Source: Pseudomonas argentinensis
GTDB lineage: Bacteria > Pseudomonadota > Gammaproteobacteria > Pseudomonadales > Pseudomonadaceae
NCBI RefSeq assembly: GCF_001839655.2
Contig: NZ_CP056087.1
Location: 3,348,001 to 3,412,000 of the forward strand
Direction of reading: 5' to 3'
Length of the DNA: 64,000 nucleotides
Shown here: positions 35,498 through 46,094 of the stretch, one piece after another
How positions within the stretch are numbered: the first letter of the stretch is position 1
Layout: each line of letters starts with the position of its first letter
Translations under genes and position numbers: made by a program
The notes under the pieces: generated by a model
The model's input: the letters and a program-made list of their open reading frames with translations, nothing else
Databases searched by the model: none
Told to the model about the DNA's origin: nothing

Positions 35498-36199
35498 CTA
35501 GAAATCGTCTTCCACATCGCCATCGCGCACGCGGAACTCGCGGTTCTGCAGATAGGCATTGCGAATGAAGATGTACTTGTCGCCGCTGATCATGCGCTCG
35601 GCGTCCAGCAGGCTGGCACGGGTATCGACGATATTGACGCCGCGGGTGACGTTGCGGGTCGGCACATGGTCCATGTAGGGATAGGGCGTCAGGAAGCTGT
35701 CCGGAACCTTGCTTGGCGCATCACGCAGCGAGCTCGGACCGAGCAGCGGCAGCACCAGATACGGGCCGCTTTGCACGCCCCACACGCCCAGAGTCTGGCC
35801 GAAGTCTTCATCGCTGCGTTGCAGGCCCATGTTGCTTGCCACGTCGAACAAGCCCAGCACACCGACGGTGGTATTGAGCAACAGGCGGCTGGTATCCACG
35901 CCGGCATCGTGGGCCTTGCCCTGGAGAAGATTGTTGGCCAGGTTGCCGACGTCGCCGAGGTTGCGGAATACATTGTGCACGCCGGTTTCCAGGAACTGCG
36001 GCGTCACCGCCCGATAACCCTGGGCCAGTGGCTTGAGGGCGTAGGTGTCGACGGTATCGTTGAAGCGAAAGACGGGACGGTTGAACGATTCCCAGGGATC
36101 CTCCGTTGCCGCCTGGCCTGCCAGCGGCAGTGCCATCAAGCCGGCACAGGCCAGCTTCCGACCGAGGCTTGCGATCCAATCGGGTCCAATCAAGCGCAT
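35498..36199 (-). CDS. mlaA: MlaA/VacJ-family protein
   Basis: A 233-residue MlaA (VacJ) protein, the outer-membrane component that removes misplaced phospholipids for retrograde transport by the Mla system. Typical blocks are DPWESFNRPVFRFND, FLETGVHNVFRNLGD, LLNTTVGVLGLFDVAS, DFGQTLGVWGVQSGPYLVLPLLGPSS and RDAPSKVPDSFL. The signal region (LACAGLMALPLAGQA) has no lipobox, whereas E. coli MlaA is a lipoprotein, so this one appears to be cut by signal peptidase I. The Asp-rich tail (VEDDF) is unremarkable. Confidence 0.92.
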   Translation of the reverse strand: MRLIGPDWIASLGRKLACAGLMALPLAGQAATEDPWESFNRPVFRFNDTVDTYALKPLAQGYRAVTPQFLETGVHNVFRNLGDVGNLANNLLQGKAHDAGVDTSRLLLNTTVGVLGLFDVASNMGLQRSDEDFGQTLGVWGVQSGPYLVLPLLGPSSLRDAPSKVPDSFLTPYPYMDHVPTRNVTRGVNIVDTRASLLDAERMISGDKYIFIRNAYLQNREFRVRDGDVEDDF

Positions 36200-36398
36200 T
36201 GCTGTTCTCCTAGGCTAATGAGCGCGGCCTGTCCGGCGGCAGCGGCGTAGTATAAAGCCGTCCGCTGCCAATAGGCAGCGCACCGCGACATCCGGGTGCT
36301 GCATCACACGACCACATGTCTGGAGACTGCGCTTCGTCACCTCACCGTCACATTGGCTTGCCATGTTTGTCGGGATCATCGCCAGGGAACGACATCAT

Positions 36399-37076
36399 AT
36401 GCCTCAGCCAGCGTTTTGCGCCGACACCTCCTCCTTTACGGCGATCCTCTTTGGCCTGTCCGGCTGCCTGGTGGATTTCGGCGCACGCAGTGCGTCCTTG
36501 AGCGGCCAGCGCCACCTGGCACTGGTGCGCGAAGGCGGCAGCCCGGCCCGTCATGCCGTCGGTAGCCTGGAGCTGGACAGCTGCGCCGAGCCGACCCCCG
36601 GCGCGTTGAGCACCCTGCGCAGCCTGCATGAACAGCACGTGCCCTGCGCCTGGCTTGACGAACTGCCAGAGGCCTTGACCCAGAGGCTGGCCAGCCGCCT
36701 GCCCGACTGGCTGGCAGCCTCGCCGAGCTGCACCCAGCGCACCTGGCCCGCGCCGGATGCCTGCTGGCAAGCCCTGGCGGCGCTGCAGATCGAACGCCTG
36801 GAGGGCTGCGTGCTGGTCAGCGGCGAACCGCGCCTCGTGCAGGCCGGCCTGAATGCCGGATTGTGGACCGTGGGCCTCGCGGCCTGCGGCTCACTGGCAG
36901 GCCATACGCTGGCTGACTGGCAGCTGCTCGACGAGGTGCAACGCGAGCGCTTGCGCGCTGACGCCACGCTAGCGCTCTATCGGCTCGGCGCACATTCGGT
37001 GATCGACCAGCTTACCGACCTGCCCGCCTGCCTCGACCACCTGCAGATTCGCCGCAGCAAGGGCGAGAAGCCCTGA
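36399..37076 (+). CDS. HAD-like (phosphonatase-related) protein with degenerate active site
   Basis: A 225-residue HAD-superfamily-like protein related to phosphonoacetaldehyde hydrolases. The motif I region reads AILFGLSGCLVDFGA where active relatives have a FDxxGTxVDFG pattern, so the nucleophilic Asp is Gly. Later parts (EGCVLVSGEPRLVQAGLNAGLWTVGLAACGS) match the motif IV region. Activity as a phosphohydrolase is therefore doubtful. Start at 36399 was chosen (AGGGAA upstream); an ATG at 36363 is also in frame. The same position next to mlaA in other Pseudomonas holds a similar gene. Confidence 0.75.
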   Translation: MPQPAFCADTSSFTAILFGLSGCLVDFGARSASLSGQRHLALVREGGSPARHAVGSLELDSCAEPTPGALSTLRSLHEQHVPCAWLDELPEALTQRLASRLPDWLAASPSCTQRTWPAPDACWQALAALQIERLEGCVLVSGEPRLVQAGLNAGLWTVGLAACGSLAGHTLADWQLLDEVQRERLRADATLALYRLGAHSVIDQLTDLPACLDHLQIRRSKGEKP

Positions 37077-37174
37077 GCCAGCAGGCTCCGCTTGGGCCAG
37101 GCTGAGCAAGAAGTACTGACCTTTCGTCGCGCGGCACGGTCAATTGTCTTGCCTATCAAGAGAGGGAGAGTCCC

Positions 37175-37441
37175 ATGCCTGCGAACCATCTGCAGCAGCA
37201 ACTGGAAGAGCTGCGCAAGCAACTGGTCGAACATCCGCCAGAAAACGAAGAAGATCGCGAGTCGCTGGAACTGATCGCCCGCGATATCGAGCTGCAACTG
37301 GCGGCGCAACCGGTGACCACGCCGGATGCCTCGCTGGTCGATGGGGTCAATCTGGCCGTGGAACGTTTCGAAGTGAGCCACCCGAATCTCGCCGCAAGCC
37401 TTCGCAACATCATGCAGACCCTGGCCAATATCGGGATCTGA
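37175..37441 (+). CDS. DUF4404-family small protein
   Basis: An 88-residue protein composed mostly of charged helices: QQQLEELRKQLVEHPP near the start, ESLELIARDIELQL in the middle and HPNLAASLRNIMQTLANIGI at the end, as in DUF4404. No signal or membrane segment. The function is unknown. GAGAG lies upstream of the ATG. A clear terminator follows. Confidence 0.85.
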   Translation: MPANHLQQQLEELRKQLVEHPPENEEDRESLELIARDIELQLAAQPVTTPDASLVDGVNLAVERFEVSHPNLAASLRNIMQTLANIGI

Positions 37442-37460
37442 CCCAGGCGCCGCGCAAACG

Positions 37461-37488
37461 AAACCAGCCATCAGGCTGGTTTTTTTGC
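37461..37488 (+). terminator. Terminator after the DUF4404 gene
   Basis: AAACCAGCC / GGCTGGTTT with an ATCA-type loop, followed by TTTTT. Confidence 0.85.
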
Positions 37489-37530
37489 GCGGCCTTCCTG
37501 AGCGAGCGGCGTGCGAGCGAGAGGACGCGC

Positions 37531-38358
37531 TTATTGCCTGACCAGGCGCCGGTTCGGCGGCACCTCGGCCAGCGTGGTGCGGTACGGGTTGATATCCAGG
37601 CCGCCGCGGCGCACATAGCGCGCATAAACGGTCAGGTACTCGGGCTGCAGGCATTTCTGCAGATCCAGGAAAATCCGTTCCACGCACTGCTCGTGGAAAT
37701 CCGCGTGCTGGCGGAAACTCACCAGATAGGCCAGCAGGCTTGCCGGGTCCAGCGCCGCGCCGCGGTATTCGACCACCACACTGCCCCAATCCGGCTGGCC
37801 GGTGACCGGGCAGTTGGACTTGAGCAGATGGCTGTGCAGGCGTTGCTCGACGATTCGCGTCTGATCACAGTCGAGCAGCTCCGGTTGTGGCGCGGCGTAA
37901 TTGCTGATGCTGACATCCAGTTCGTCGATACAGCTACCTGGCAACGCCGTCAGCCCTTCCCGGGCGGCTTCGTCCAGGCTGCGTATACGCACGGCTACCG
38001 GCTTGCCGGCAGTGGCGGACAAGTCGTTTTCCAATACGCCGAGCAACTCCGCGGTGCCGGCGAACACCGACTGGTTCAACGAGTTGAGGTACAGCTTGAA
38101 CGACTTGGACTCGATGATGTTCGGCGAGTCAGCGGGAATCGCGAACTCGCCAATGGCCACCACCGGTTTGCCGGAGGGCAGCAGCCAGGACAACTCGAAG
38201 CAGTTCCAGTAGTCCACGCCGCGGTATGGCAGCGTTTCGGCGCTCAAGCCCAGTTCGGTCCACTTGGTGGCGCGGGGAATGGGAAACAGCAGTTCGGGCG
38301 AGTAAGTCGCGACGTACTCGCTGCTCTTGCCCAGCGGCGAATGTTCCACGGAATTCAT
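37531..38358 (-). CDS. queF: NADPH-dependent 7-cyano-7-deazaguanine reductase
   Basis: A 275-residue QueF of the long (two-domain) type. It reduces preQ0 to preQ1, the last free-base step of queuosine synthesis. The catalytic Cys region is [16 protein letters not shown]; the NADPH/substrate segment [34 protein letters not shown] and an N-terminal [11 protein letters not shown] block agree with the family. It follows a transcription unit of its own, downstream of pyrF on the same strand. Confidence 0.95.
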   Translation of the reverse strand: MNSVEHSPLGKSSEYVATYSPELLFPIPRATKWTELGLSAETLPYRGVDYWNCFELSWLLPSGKPVVAIGEFAIPADSPNIIESKSFKLYLNSLNQSVFAGTAELLGVLENDLSATAGKPVAVRIRSLDEAAREGLTALPGSCIDELDVSISNYAAPQPELLDCDQTRIVEQRLHSHLLKSNCPVTGQPDWGSVVVEYRGAALDPASLLAYLVSFRQHADFHEQCVERIFLDLQKCLQPEYLTVYARYVRRGGLDINPYRTTLAEVPPNRRLVRQ

Positions 38359-38423
38359 GAGGCGTTACCTGCAGTGCAACGGGTGCGGCGGCGAGCGGCG
38401 CCGCACGAGAATGAAGGAGCGGA

Positions 38424-39122
38424 TCAGCCCAGCTCGGCGACCAGCCTGGCCAGGGCAGCGGCAGGATCGGCCGCCTGGCTGATCGGGCGGCCGATCACCA
38501 GGTAATCGGACCCGGCAGCCAATGCCTGGCGTGGGGTAAGAATACGGCGCTGATCGTCCTGAGCGCTGCCGGCCGGGCGAATGCCTGGTGTTACCAGTTG
38601 CAGCGCCGGCTGCGCGGCCTTGAGTGCCGGCGCTTCGAGGGCCGAACAGACCAGGCCGTCCATGCCGGCCTTTTGGGCCAGGCCAGCCAGGCGCAGGACC
38701 TGCTCCTGGGGCTCGATATCCAGGCCTATACCGGCCAGGTCCTCGCGCTCCATGCTGGTCAGCACCGTGACACCGATCAGCAGCGGCACCGGGCCGTTGA
38801 AGGTATCCAGCACCTCGCGGCAGGCGCTCATCATGCGCAGGCCGCCGGAGCAGTGCACGTTGACCATCCATACGCCCATTTCCGCGGCAGCCTTGACGGC
38901 CATGGCGGTGGTATTGGGGATGTCGTGGAATTTCAGGTCGAGAAACACCTCGAAGCCGCGGTCACGCAAGGTGGCGACGATGTCCGACGCGCAGCTGGTG
39001 AACAGCTCCTTGCCCACCTTCACCCGGCACAGTTTCGGATCGAGCTGATCAGCCAGAGCCAGTGCCCCCTCGCGGGTCGGGAAATCCAGGGCGACGATGA
39101 TGGGGGTCTGACAAACGGACAT
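38424..39122 (-). CDS. pyrF: Orotidine 5'-phosphate decarboxylase
   Basis: A 232-residue OMP decarboxylase that forms UMP from OMP. The catalytic charged tetrad lies in [18 protein letters not shown] (D-K-x-x-D). Other signatures are [14 protein letters not shown] near the start, KVGKELF, and [18 protein letters not shown] with the phosphate-binding loop later in [11 protein letters not shown]. The start at 39122 (MSVCQTPI) is where family homology begins; the longer frame to 39191 would add 23 residues. Confidence 0.96.
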   Translation of the reverse strand: MSVCQTPIIVALDFPTREGALALADQLDPKLCRVKVGKELFTSCASDIVATLRDRGFEVFLDLKFHDIPNTTAMAVKAAAEMGVWMVNVHCSGGLRMMSACREVLDTFNGPVPLLIGVTVLTSMEREDLAGIGLDIEPQEQVLRLAGLAQKAGMDGLVCSALEAPALKAAQPALQLVTPGIRPAGSAQDDQRRILTPRQALAAGSDYLVIGRPISQAADPAAALARLVAELG

Positions 39123-39194
39123 GAGGTAACTCTCGAGCGGGCCAAATTCGGCGCGCATTGTAGCGCAAGCGATTGCCGATGGGGGTTGCAACGA

Positions 39195-40403
39195 CTAGAA
39201 CTGCGCCGCCAGGCGCAAGCCTTCGCCACGCCGGCAGGCGATGCGGACGGCAGCCAAGCCCAACCAGTCGGCCAGGCGCCTTACCGCGCCTGCCAGCGCC
39301 ACGATGCCGTCCTTGTCCAACCCGGGGGACTCGCCATGCACCCCATGGATCGCCAGGCATCCCTGGCTACGCTCGGCACGCACGTCCAGCCGCGCGACGA
39401 TCCGCTCGCCAAACAGGAACGGCAGCACGTAGTAGCCATACACGCGTTTGTGTTGCGGCGTGTAGATTTCCAGTCGATAGCGGAAATCGAACAGCCGCTC
39501 GGTACGCGAGCGCTCCCAGATAAGCGAATCGAACGGCGACAGCAGCGTGCAGGCCGCGACCCGGCGCGGCACTTTCAAGGGCGCGACGCAGTACGCCGGC
39601 TGCGCCCAGCCCTCTACGCGGACAGGGCTCAACGCGCCCTCCTCGAGCAGTTCCTGCAACCGTGCGCGGCAGTCACCCGGCTGCAGACGAAAGTAGTCGC
39701 GCACGTCTCGCTCGGTCGCGACGCCCAGCGCCCTGGCCGCGTGCAGCACCAGCGCGCGTTGTGCATCGGCCTCGCCAAGCTGCTGCGCCAGCACGGACGC
39801 CGGCAGCACCCGCTCCGGCAGATCGTATAACCGTTCAAAGCCGCGGCGACCGGCTACCGTCACTTCACCCGCGGCGAACAGCCATTCCAGTGCCTGTTTT
39901 TGCGCCGTCCACCCCCACCAGGGGCTGCTGCGCGAGCGTTCCTCGGCCAGGCTGCCGGCGCCCAGTGCACCGCGCTCCGCGACCGCCTGCAGCACTTCGC
40001 GAATCAGCGGCTGCTGCTCGCGCCCGAGCGCTGCCAGCCCCTTGTAGATCCCGCGCCCCTCCTTCGCTCGTTGCATGCGCCAGCGCAGCAGTGGGTAGTA
40101 GTCGAACGGCAGCAGGGAGGCTTCGTGGCCCCAGTATTCGAACAGCGTGCGCTGCCGCCCCTGGCTCCAGGCGGCCTGCTGCAACAACTGCGGATCGTAG
40201 TGGCCGAGGCGTGAATACAGGGGCAGGTAATGCGAGCGCACCACCGCGTTCACCGAGTCGATCTGCAGCAGGCACAGCCGCTCGATCACCCCATTGACCG
40301 CACGGCTACCAGGCGCCCCGGATCGCGGGCGCTGTGCGAACCCTTGCGCGGCAAGCACCACGCGCCGTGCCTGGGCGGTCGACAAGCTGGCTGTGATCGA
40401 CAT
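39195..40403 (-). CDS. YcaQ/AlkZ-like DNA glycosylase
   Basis: A 402-residue winged-helix protein of the HTH_42 (YcaQ/AlkZ) family. The catalytic motif is QID in LCLLQIDSVNAVVRSHYLPLYSRLG, the QxD form found in YcaQ (AlkX), which unhooks DNA interstrand crosslinks; the streptomycete AlkZ has QxQ. Other blocks are TLFEYWGHEASLLP, LSPFDSLIWERSRTERLFDF and YGYYVLPFLFGERIVARLD. ATG at 40403 is preferred over an upstream start at 40460. It lies just upstream of pyrF on the same strand. Confidence 0.88.
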   Translation of the reverse strand: MSITASLSTAQARRVVLAAQGFAQRPRSGAPGSRAVNGVIERLCLLQIDSVNAVVRSHYLPLYSRLGHYDPQLLQQAAWSQGRQRTLFEYWGHEASLLPFDYYPLLRWRMQRAKEGRGIYKGLAALGREQQPLIREVLQAVAERGALGAGSLAEERSRSSPWWGWTAQKQALEWLFAAGEVTVAGRRGFERLYDLPERVLPASVLAQQLGEADAQRALVLHAARALGVATERDVRDYFRLQPGDCRARLQELLEEGALSPVRVEGWAQPAYCVAPLKVPRRVAACTLLSPFDSLIWERSRTERLFDFRYRLEIYTPQHKRVYGYYVLPFLFGERIVARLDVRAERSQGCLAIHGVHGESPGLDKDGIVALAGAVRRLADWLGLAAVRIACRRGEGLRLAAQF

Positions 40404-40470
40404 GGCTGCACCAACGATGAATGGAAAAAATACGGTAACCCATCGCGCCGAATCGACCAACCGTGGCCGC

Positions 40471-40698
40471 CTACTTGCTCAGCGGGTCGTCCCAGAAGGG
40501 CCGCTGGGTCTCCCTGAACAGCTCACTGCGGCTGAGCCCCAGGTCCTTCAACGCGGCGTCGCTGAGTGATGCCAGCAGTTGCCGCTCATACGCCAGGTGC
40601 TGCCAACGGCGCACCCGCGCTGCATGTTTTTTCAACCAGCGGATGAAACGCCAAGGCTGACGCTGCGAAGTCGGTTCGACACCTGCCTGATGATCCAT
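40471..40698 (-). CDS. DUF1127 small protein
   Basis: A 75-residue basic protein. The C-terminal half carries the DUF1127 pattern: YERQLLASLSDAALKDLGLSRSELFRE. ATG at 40698 has GGAGG 7 bases upstream, a strong site that decides the start over the longer frame. Small Arg-rich DUF1127 proteins have been linked to phosphate, carbon or RNA turnover regulation in some bacteria. It is divergent from a LysR gene at 40795. Confidence 0.85.
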   Translation of the reverse strand: MDHQAGVEPTSQRQPWRFIRWLKKHAARVRRWQHLAYERQLLASLSDAALKDLGLSRSELFRETQRPFWDDPLSK

Positions 40699-40794
40699 CT
40701 TGTCTTCCTCCTGAAGGGATGGATTCAGTGTCGGGCCGGGCGTAAGATCAATCCAACGAATGTTTCTTATGCTATGCATCTAGGAGATTGATGA

Positions 40795-41649
40795 ATGGCG
40801 CTATACCCCAACATCGACAGCGAACTGCTGCGTACCTTTGTCGCCATAGCCGATCATGGCGGCTTCACCCGGGCCGCCGAGGCGGTCAGTCGCACGCAGT
40901 CGGCAGTGAGCATGCAAATGAAGCGCCTCGAGGAAGATGTGATCGGCCGGGCACTGTTTCAGCGCGAGGGCCGCCAGCTCACCCTGACTGCCGAGGGCGA
41001 AATACTGCTGAGCTATGCCAGACGCATTCTTCAGCTGCACACCGAAGTGCTCAACATCCTCTGTCAACCCGACATGGTCGGCACCCTGCGCATCGGCACG
41101 CCGGACGATTACGTGATGCGTTTCATGCAGGGCATCCTGATCCGTTTCGCCCAGGCCTATCCGCTGGTTCAGGTGGAGTTGCACTGCGAACCTTCGTTCG
41201 CCCTGTTGCAGCGGCGCGACCTGGATCTGACCATCGTCACGCGCGAGCCCGGTTCGGAGATCGGTGAGTTGCTGCGCCAGGAGCACCTGGTCTGGGCCCA
41301 GGCCTCGGCGGCCAATCTGCATGAGGCCGATCCGCTGCCGCTGGCGATGTTCAACAACCAGTGCTTTTGCCGCACCTGGGCCTGCAACGCCCTGGAGGCG
41401 AATTCGCGCAGCTACCGCATCGCCTACAGCAGCCCGAGCCTGTCGGCGATCATGGCGGCCGTCAGCGCCGGGCTGGCGATAACCGCCCAACTGCGCAGCC
41501 TGATCACCGCCGACCTGCGCATTCTCGGCCACGCTGAAGGCATGCCGGAACTGCCGATGGCCAGCGTGATGCTGTTGCGCAACGAGCGCACCCGTTCACC
41601 GGCCAGCGAGGCGCTGGCCGAGCAGATCCTCGAAGGCTTCAGGCTCTGA
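40795..41649 (+). CDS. LysR-family regulator
   Basis: A 284-residue LysR protein. The helix-turn-helix at about residues 8-65 is clear (LLRTFVAIADHGGFTRAAEAV, TQSAVSMQMKRLEEDVIGRALFQREGR). The effector domain contains GTLRIGTPDDYVMRFM and VSAGLAITAQLRSL. AGGAG lies upstream. It is divergent from the DUF1127 gene, and its last 11 bases overlap the end of the convergent TauE/SafE-like gene. Confidence 0.92.
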   Translation: MALYPNIDSELLRTFVAIADHGGFTRAAEAVSRTQSAVSMQMKRLEEDVIGRALFQREGRQLTLTAEGEILLSYARRILQLHTEVLNILCQPDMVGTLRIGTPDDYVMRFMQGILIRFAQAYPLVQVELHCEPSFALLQRRDLDLTIVTREPGSEIGELLRQEHLVWAQASAANLHEADPLPLAMFNNQCFCRTWACNALEANSRSYRIAYSSPSLSAIMAAVSAGLAITAQLRSLITADLRILGHAEGMPELPMASVMLLRNERTRSPASEALAEQILEGFRL

Positions 41650-42394
41650 GGCCGAGCATCAGCGCGCAGACCAGCAGGAACGCGGTGAACAGCACGCGTA
41701 ACTGGCGCTCCGGCAGGGCATGAGCCAGGCGTACGCCCCAGCTGATGCTGAGCAACCCGCCAATTGCCAGCGGAATGGCCAGCGTCCACTGCACGTGGCC
41801 ATGCAGGGCGTAGGTGGCCAAGGTCACCCCGGTGCTGGGCGCCGCCAGTGCCAATGACAAACCTTGCGCCACCACTTGCGAGGTGCCGAATACGCTGGTG
41901 AGAATCGGTGTGGCGATCACCGCGCCGCCAACACCGAACAGCCCACCCAGCAGGCCCGAGCCACTGCCCAGCACGCCCAGCCATGGCCAGGGGTGACGCA
42001 ACTGGCCCGACGCCGCCGGTGAATGCAGGAACATGCGCAGCAGGTTGTAGAACGCCAGGGCGATCAGGAAGCCCACGAACGCCAGGCGCATCGACTCGGG
42101 GTCGAGAGTGACCGCCCAGCTCGCCCCGAACAGTGCGAACACGAAGCTGCTCAGGGCCAGGGCCAGGGCATGGCGCAGGTCGATGCGGTTGCGCTGGTGA
42201 TAGCGCCACAGCGCCAGCAACACATTGGGCACCACCATCACCAGCGCCGTGCCCTGGGCAAGCTGCTGATCCAGCCCGAACAGCACGCCCAGCGCCGGAA
42301 TCGCGATCAGGCCGCCGCCAATGCCGAACAGCCCGCCAAGGGTGCCAAGTGCCAGGCCGAGCAGGATATTCAGGGCAAACGCGAGCAGATCCAT
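41639..42394 (-). CDS. TauE/SafE (TSUP) family exporter
   Basis: A 251-residue inner-membrane protein with about eight hydrophobic segments and the two TSUP repeats marked by GLGGLFGIGGG-like motifs (LGTLGGLFGIGGGLIAIPAL; GLLGGLFGVGGAVIATPIL). The family exports sulfite, sulfoacetate or other organosulfur anions and related compounds. It lies convergently with one LysR gene and is divergent from another at 42503, whose regulator may control it. Confidence 0.9.
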   Translation of the reverse strand: MDLLAFALNILLGLALGTLGGLFGIGGGLIAIPALGVLFGLDQQLAQGTALVMVVPNVLLALWRYHQRNRIDLRHALALALSSFVFALFGASWAVTLDPESMRLAFVGFLIALAFYNLLRMFLHSPAASGQLRHPWPWLGVLGSGSGLLGGLFGVGGAVIATPILTSVFGTSQVVAQGLSLALAAPSTGVTLATYALHGHVQWTLAIPLAIGGLLSISWGVRLAHALPERQLRVLFTAFLLVCALMLGLRA

Positions 42395-42502
42395 GGTTCA
42401 TCTCGTTCAAACAGGGTGAGCGCATGCTACCCATCGCCCGCTGGATGGGTAACGCATAGCCCGGCATAATGGCTGTGCGATACACGCATAGCGAGCCCCC
42501 CC

Positions 42503-43468
42503 ATGAATCCCGATGCCCTGACCGATCAGCTCAGCCTGTTTCTCGATGTGCTGGAGAGTGGCAGCTTTTCCGCCGCGGCCAGGCTGCATCCGCTCACGCC
42601 GTCGGCCGTATCGCGACGCATCGATGCCCTGGAACGTTCCCTCGATTGCAGCCTGTTCAGTCGTAGCACCCATGCGGTGCGGGCAACCCCAGCGGGATTG
42701 GCATTCGCCGAGCGGGCCCGGCGGATTCTCGCCGAGCTGCACCTGGCGCGCGCCGAGGCTGTATCGCTGAGCAGCGCCCCGGAGGGGCTGATCCGTATCG
42801 ACGCCCCTGCGCCGTTTGGCCGCCGGCACCTGGCACCGGCAATTGCCGATTTTCTCACTGCCTACCCAGGGCTGGACGTGCAACTCAGGTTGATCGACAG
42901 CTTTATCGACTTGCATGGCGCCCATTTGGGCGAAGTGGATCTGGTGCTGCGCATCGGCCCCCTGGCCGATACCCGCCTGGTGGCGACGCCGCTGTCGCCG
43001 ATGGTCCGCGTGGTATGCGCCAGCCCGGCCTACCTGGAACGCCGTGGCGTGCCGCGTATGCCCGCAGAACTGCTGGAGCACGATGGCCTGGACTGGGACG
43101 GCCTGGCCCCCGCCTACGCCTGGCGCTTCGAGAACGGGGGCAAGCTGGCGGTGTACCGCCCTCGCCGCCTGCGCATGACCGCCAACAATGCCGAGACCCT
43201 GGTGTTCAGCGTGCTGGCGGGCCTCGGCGTGGCGCATTTGCCGACCTGGCTGGTCAGCGAATACCTGGTGCGTGGCGAACTGGTGGCGCTGTTCTGCGAC
43301 AACGGTCTGCCGGCACCGGAGCCCAGCGGCATCTACGCGTTGCGCCTGGAGCGCGACACCGACTCGCGCAGCCGCCTGCTGCTGGAGTTTCTGAAAAACC
43401 GCTTTGGCCCGACACCACCCTGGGATTTGCCGCTGCAAGGCGCCCTGCAGCGCGGCGCCGGCAACTAG
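42503..43468 (+). CDS. LysR-family regulator
   Basis: A 321-residue LysR protein, CrgA-like subgroup. The helix-turn-helix is at about residues 8-65 (LSLFLDVLESGSFSAAARLHP, TPSAVSRRIDALERSLDCSLFSRS). The effector domain includes GLIRIDAPAPFGRRHLAPAIADFL and VFSVLAGLGVAHLPTWLVSEYL. It is divergent from the TSUP exporter gene over 108 bases. A bidirectional terminator follows. Confidence 0.92.
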   Translation: MNPDALTDQLSLFLDVLESGSFSAAARLHPLTPSAVSRRIDALERSLDCSLFSRSTHAVRATPAGLAFAERARRILAELHLARAEAVSLSSAPEGLIRIDAPAPFGRRHLAPAIADFLTAYPGLDVQLRLIDSFIDLHGAHLGEVDLVLRIGPLADTRLVATPLSPMVRVVCASPAYLERRGVPRMPAELLEHDGLDWDGLAPAYAWRFENGGKLAVYRPRRLRMTANNAETLVFSVLAGLGVAHLPTWLVSEYLVRGELVALFCDNGLPAPEPSGIYALRLERDTDSRSRLLLEFLKNRFGPTPPWDLPLQGALQRGAGN

Positions 43469-43472
43469 ATGA

Positions 43473-43498
43473 AAAAACGCGGCCTAAGCCGCGTTTTT
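43473..43498. terminator. Bidirectional terminator
   Basis: AAAAACGCGGC / GCCGCGTTTTT around CTAA; A and T runs on both sides serve the convergent LysR and aldehyde dehydrogenase genes. Confidence 0.85.
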
Positions 43499-43521
43499 GT
43501 TGGTGGACCGCCGAGCAGCTA

Positions 43522-45042
<1,521 letters not shown>

Positions 45043-45337
45043 GTGAGCGACCTCTTTATTGTTGAGACCTGTCCTCTGAGGCCAGAGAAAGGCCGGGGTT
45101 CGATTCCGAGTCAGCAGCCCGCCGCCTGCCACCGAATCGCCGTCAACCGGCATGGCAGAGCCCGCGGCTGCCGAGCTGCTATCAGGGTAGACGCCTTCGC
45201 AGATTTTCGCCGCTGGCTCGTCCAGCCTCGGCATCGAGCCTCCATTCAGCCGCTGCGCCGTCCTCCGGGAAGATTCCCTGAACATTGCCAGAGCACGGGC
45301 AGTCACCTGATCACACGGCAACCCTCTGGAGACGGTC

Positions 45338-45763
45338 ATGATCAAATTCCCGGGATCGGCGCTGCTGCTCGTAGCCTGGCTCAGCGCTGGCGTACAGGCT
45401 GATGACAACGGCATGTCCTTGCAACAGCAACGCGACAGGATCGGCGACGAAATGGTTCGCGAGCGCACCGGTGCGCCGCCTGCCAGCGAGAGCGGCACGG
45501 GCCAGGCGATGGATCCGCAGCAACAACAGCCCGAGCAGCAGGCACCCCGCAGCACCCTCAATTCCCCTGCCAGGCAGGGCGACACCGGGCAGCAGCCAGG
45601 TGACCAGAATCTTCAACGTCAGCCCTCCACCACCACGCCGGAGGCCGGCACCCGGGACGGGTCTGCCCCGCAAGCGGGTTCGTCTGGCGGTTCCACTGCT
45701 CCGGCTACGCCGGGCACCGGTGGCGGCAGCCAGGACAGCGGCGGTGCTGTGATGAGCAATTAG
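45338..45763 (+). CDS. Secreted Gln/Gly/Ser/Pro-rich low-complexity protein
   Basis: A 141-residue protein with a signal peptide ([18 protein letters not shown], cleavage at about residue 21). The rest is low complexity: Gln runs ([10 protein letters not shown]), then Thr/Pro/Gly/Ser ([25 protein letters not shown]). GGAG lies 6 bases before the ATG, which supports this strand over a shadow frame opposite. I know no family; probably an intrinsically disordered periplasmic or secreted protein. Confidence 0.7.
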   Translation: MIKFPGSALLLVAWLSAGVQADDNGMSLQQQRDRIGDEMVRERTGAPPASESGTGQAMDPQQQQPEQQAPRSTLNSPARQGDTGQQPGDQNLQRQPSTTTPEAGTRDGSAPQAGSSGGSTAPATPGTGGGSQDSGGAVMSN

Positions 45764-45822
45764 GCGAGAATCCGCCACCTACAGGCACCTTGTAGTGATT
45801 CAGAGGCGGGATTTCGCCACCT
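45762..45822. repeat. Pair of REP-like short palindromes
   Basis: Two similar units, GGCGAGAATCCGCCACCT (about 45763-45780) and GGCGGGATTTCGCCACCT (about 45805-45822), each a small GGCG/CGCC dyad, spaced about 42 bases apart after a stop codon. They resemble extragenic palindromes, but whether they recur in the genome could not be tested. Confidence 0.35.
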
Positions 45823-46094
45823 GCTTCACAGAAACGTCATATGAAAATTGATGCAGATCACTAGCTCAGTGATAGGCAAGGATTCAGGCACGCATATTGC
45901 TTTTCGGGGCCAGCCTGCGACGAAAGCGCGCACATGAAGGTAAATGCCCGGCGTTTCAAAAAATCACCGGGACTGATCGGTTTCGCAGAACGAAACCTGG
46001 CTGCATGCAACAGGCGCTGCCACTCCATCATCCGGAGCGACACCAACGTCGGTCTTGCGGTCATGCAACTACATCACTGGAAATGGTCTGTCTA
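45823..46094. other. Leader region upstream of mqo with a dyad
   Basis: About 270 bases without a convincing gene. A perfect dyad ATCACT-AGCTC-AGTGAT lies at 45857-45873 and could be an operator or leader hairpin for the malate:quinone oxidoreductase gene. An in-frame extension of the downstream frame covers part of it, but no family homology is seen there. Confidence 0.4.

Noticed and set aside
45097..45107. GGTTCGATTCC, which resembles a tRNA T-loop
   Set aside because: The flanking bases cannot form a T stem, and no acceptor, D or anticodon arms could be found nearby.
45113..45131. Possible sigma-54 promoter (minus strand TGGCAGGCGGCGGGC) upstream of the aldehyde dehydrogenase
   Set aside because: Only the GG and GC core positions match; the TT of the -12 element is missing, and no enhancer-binding protein gene is near.
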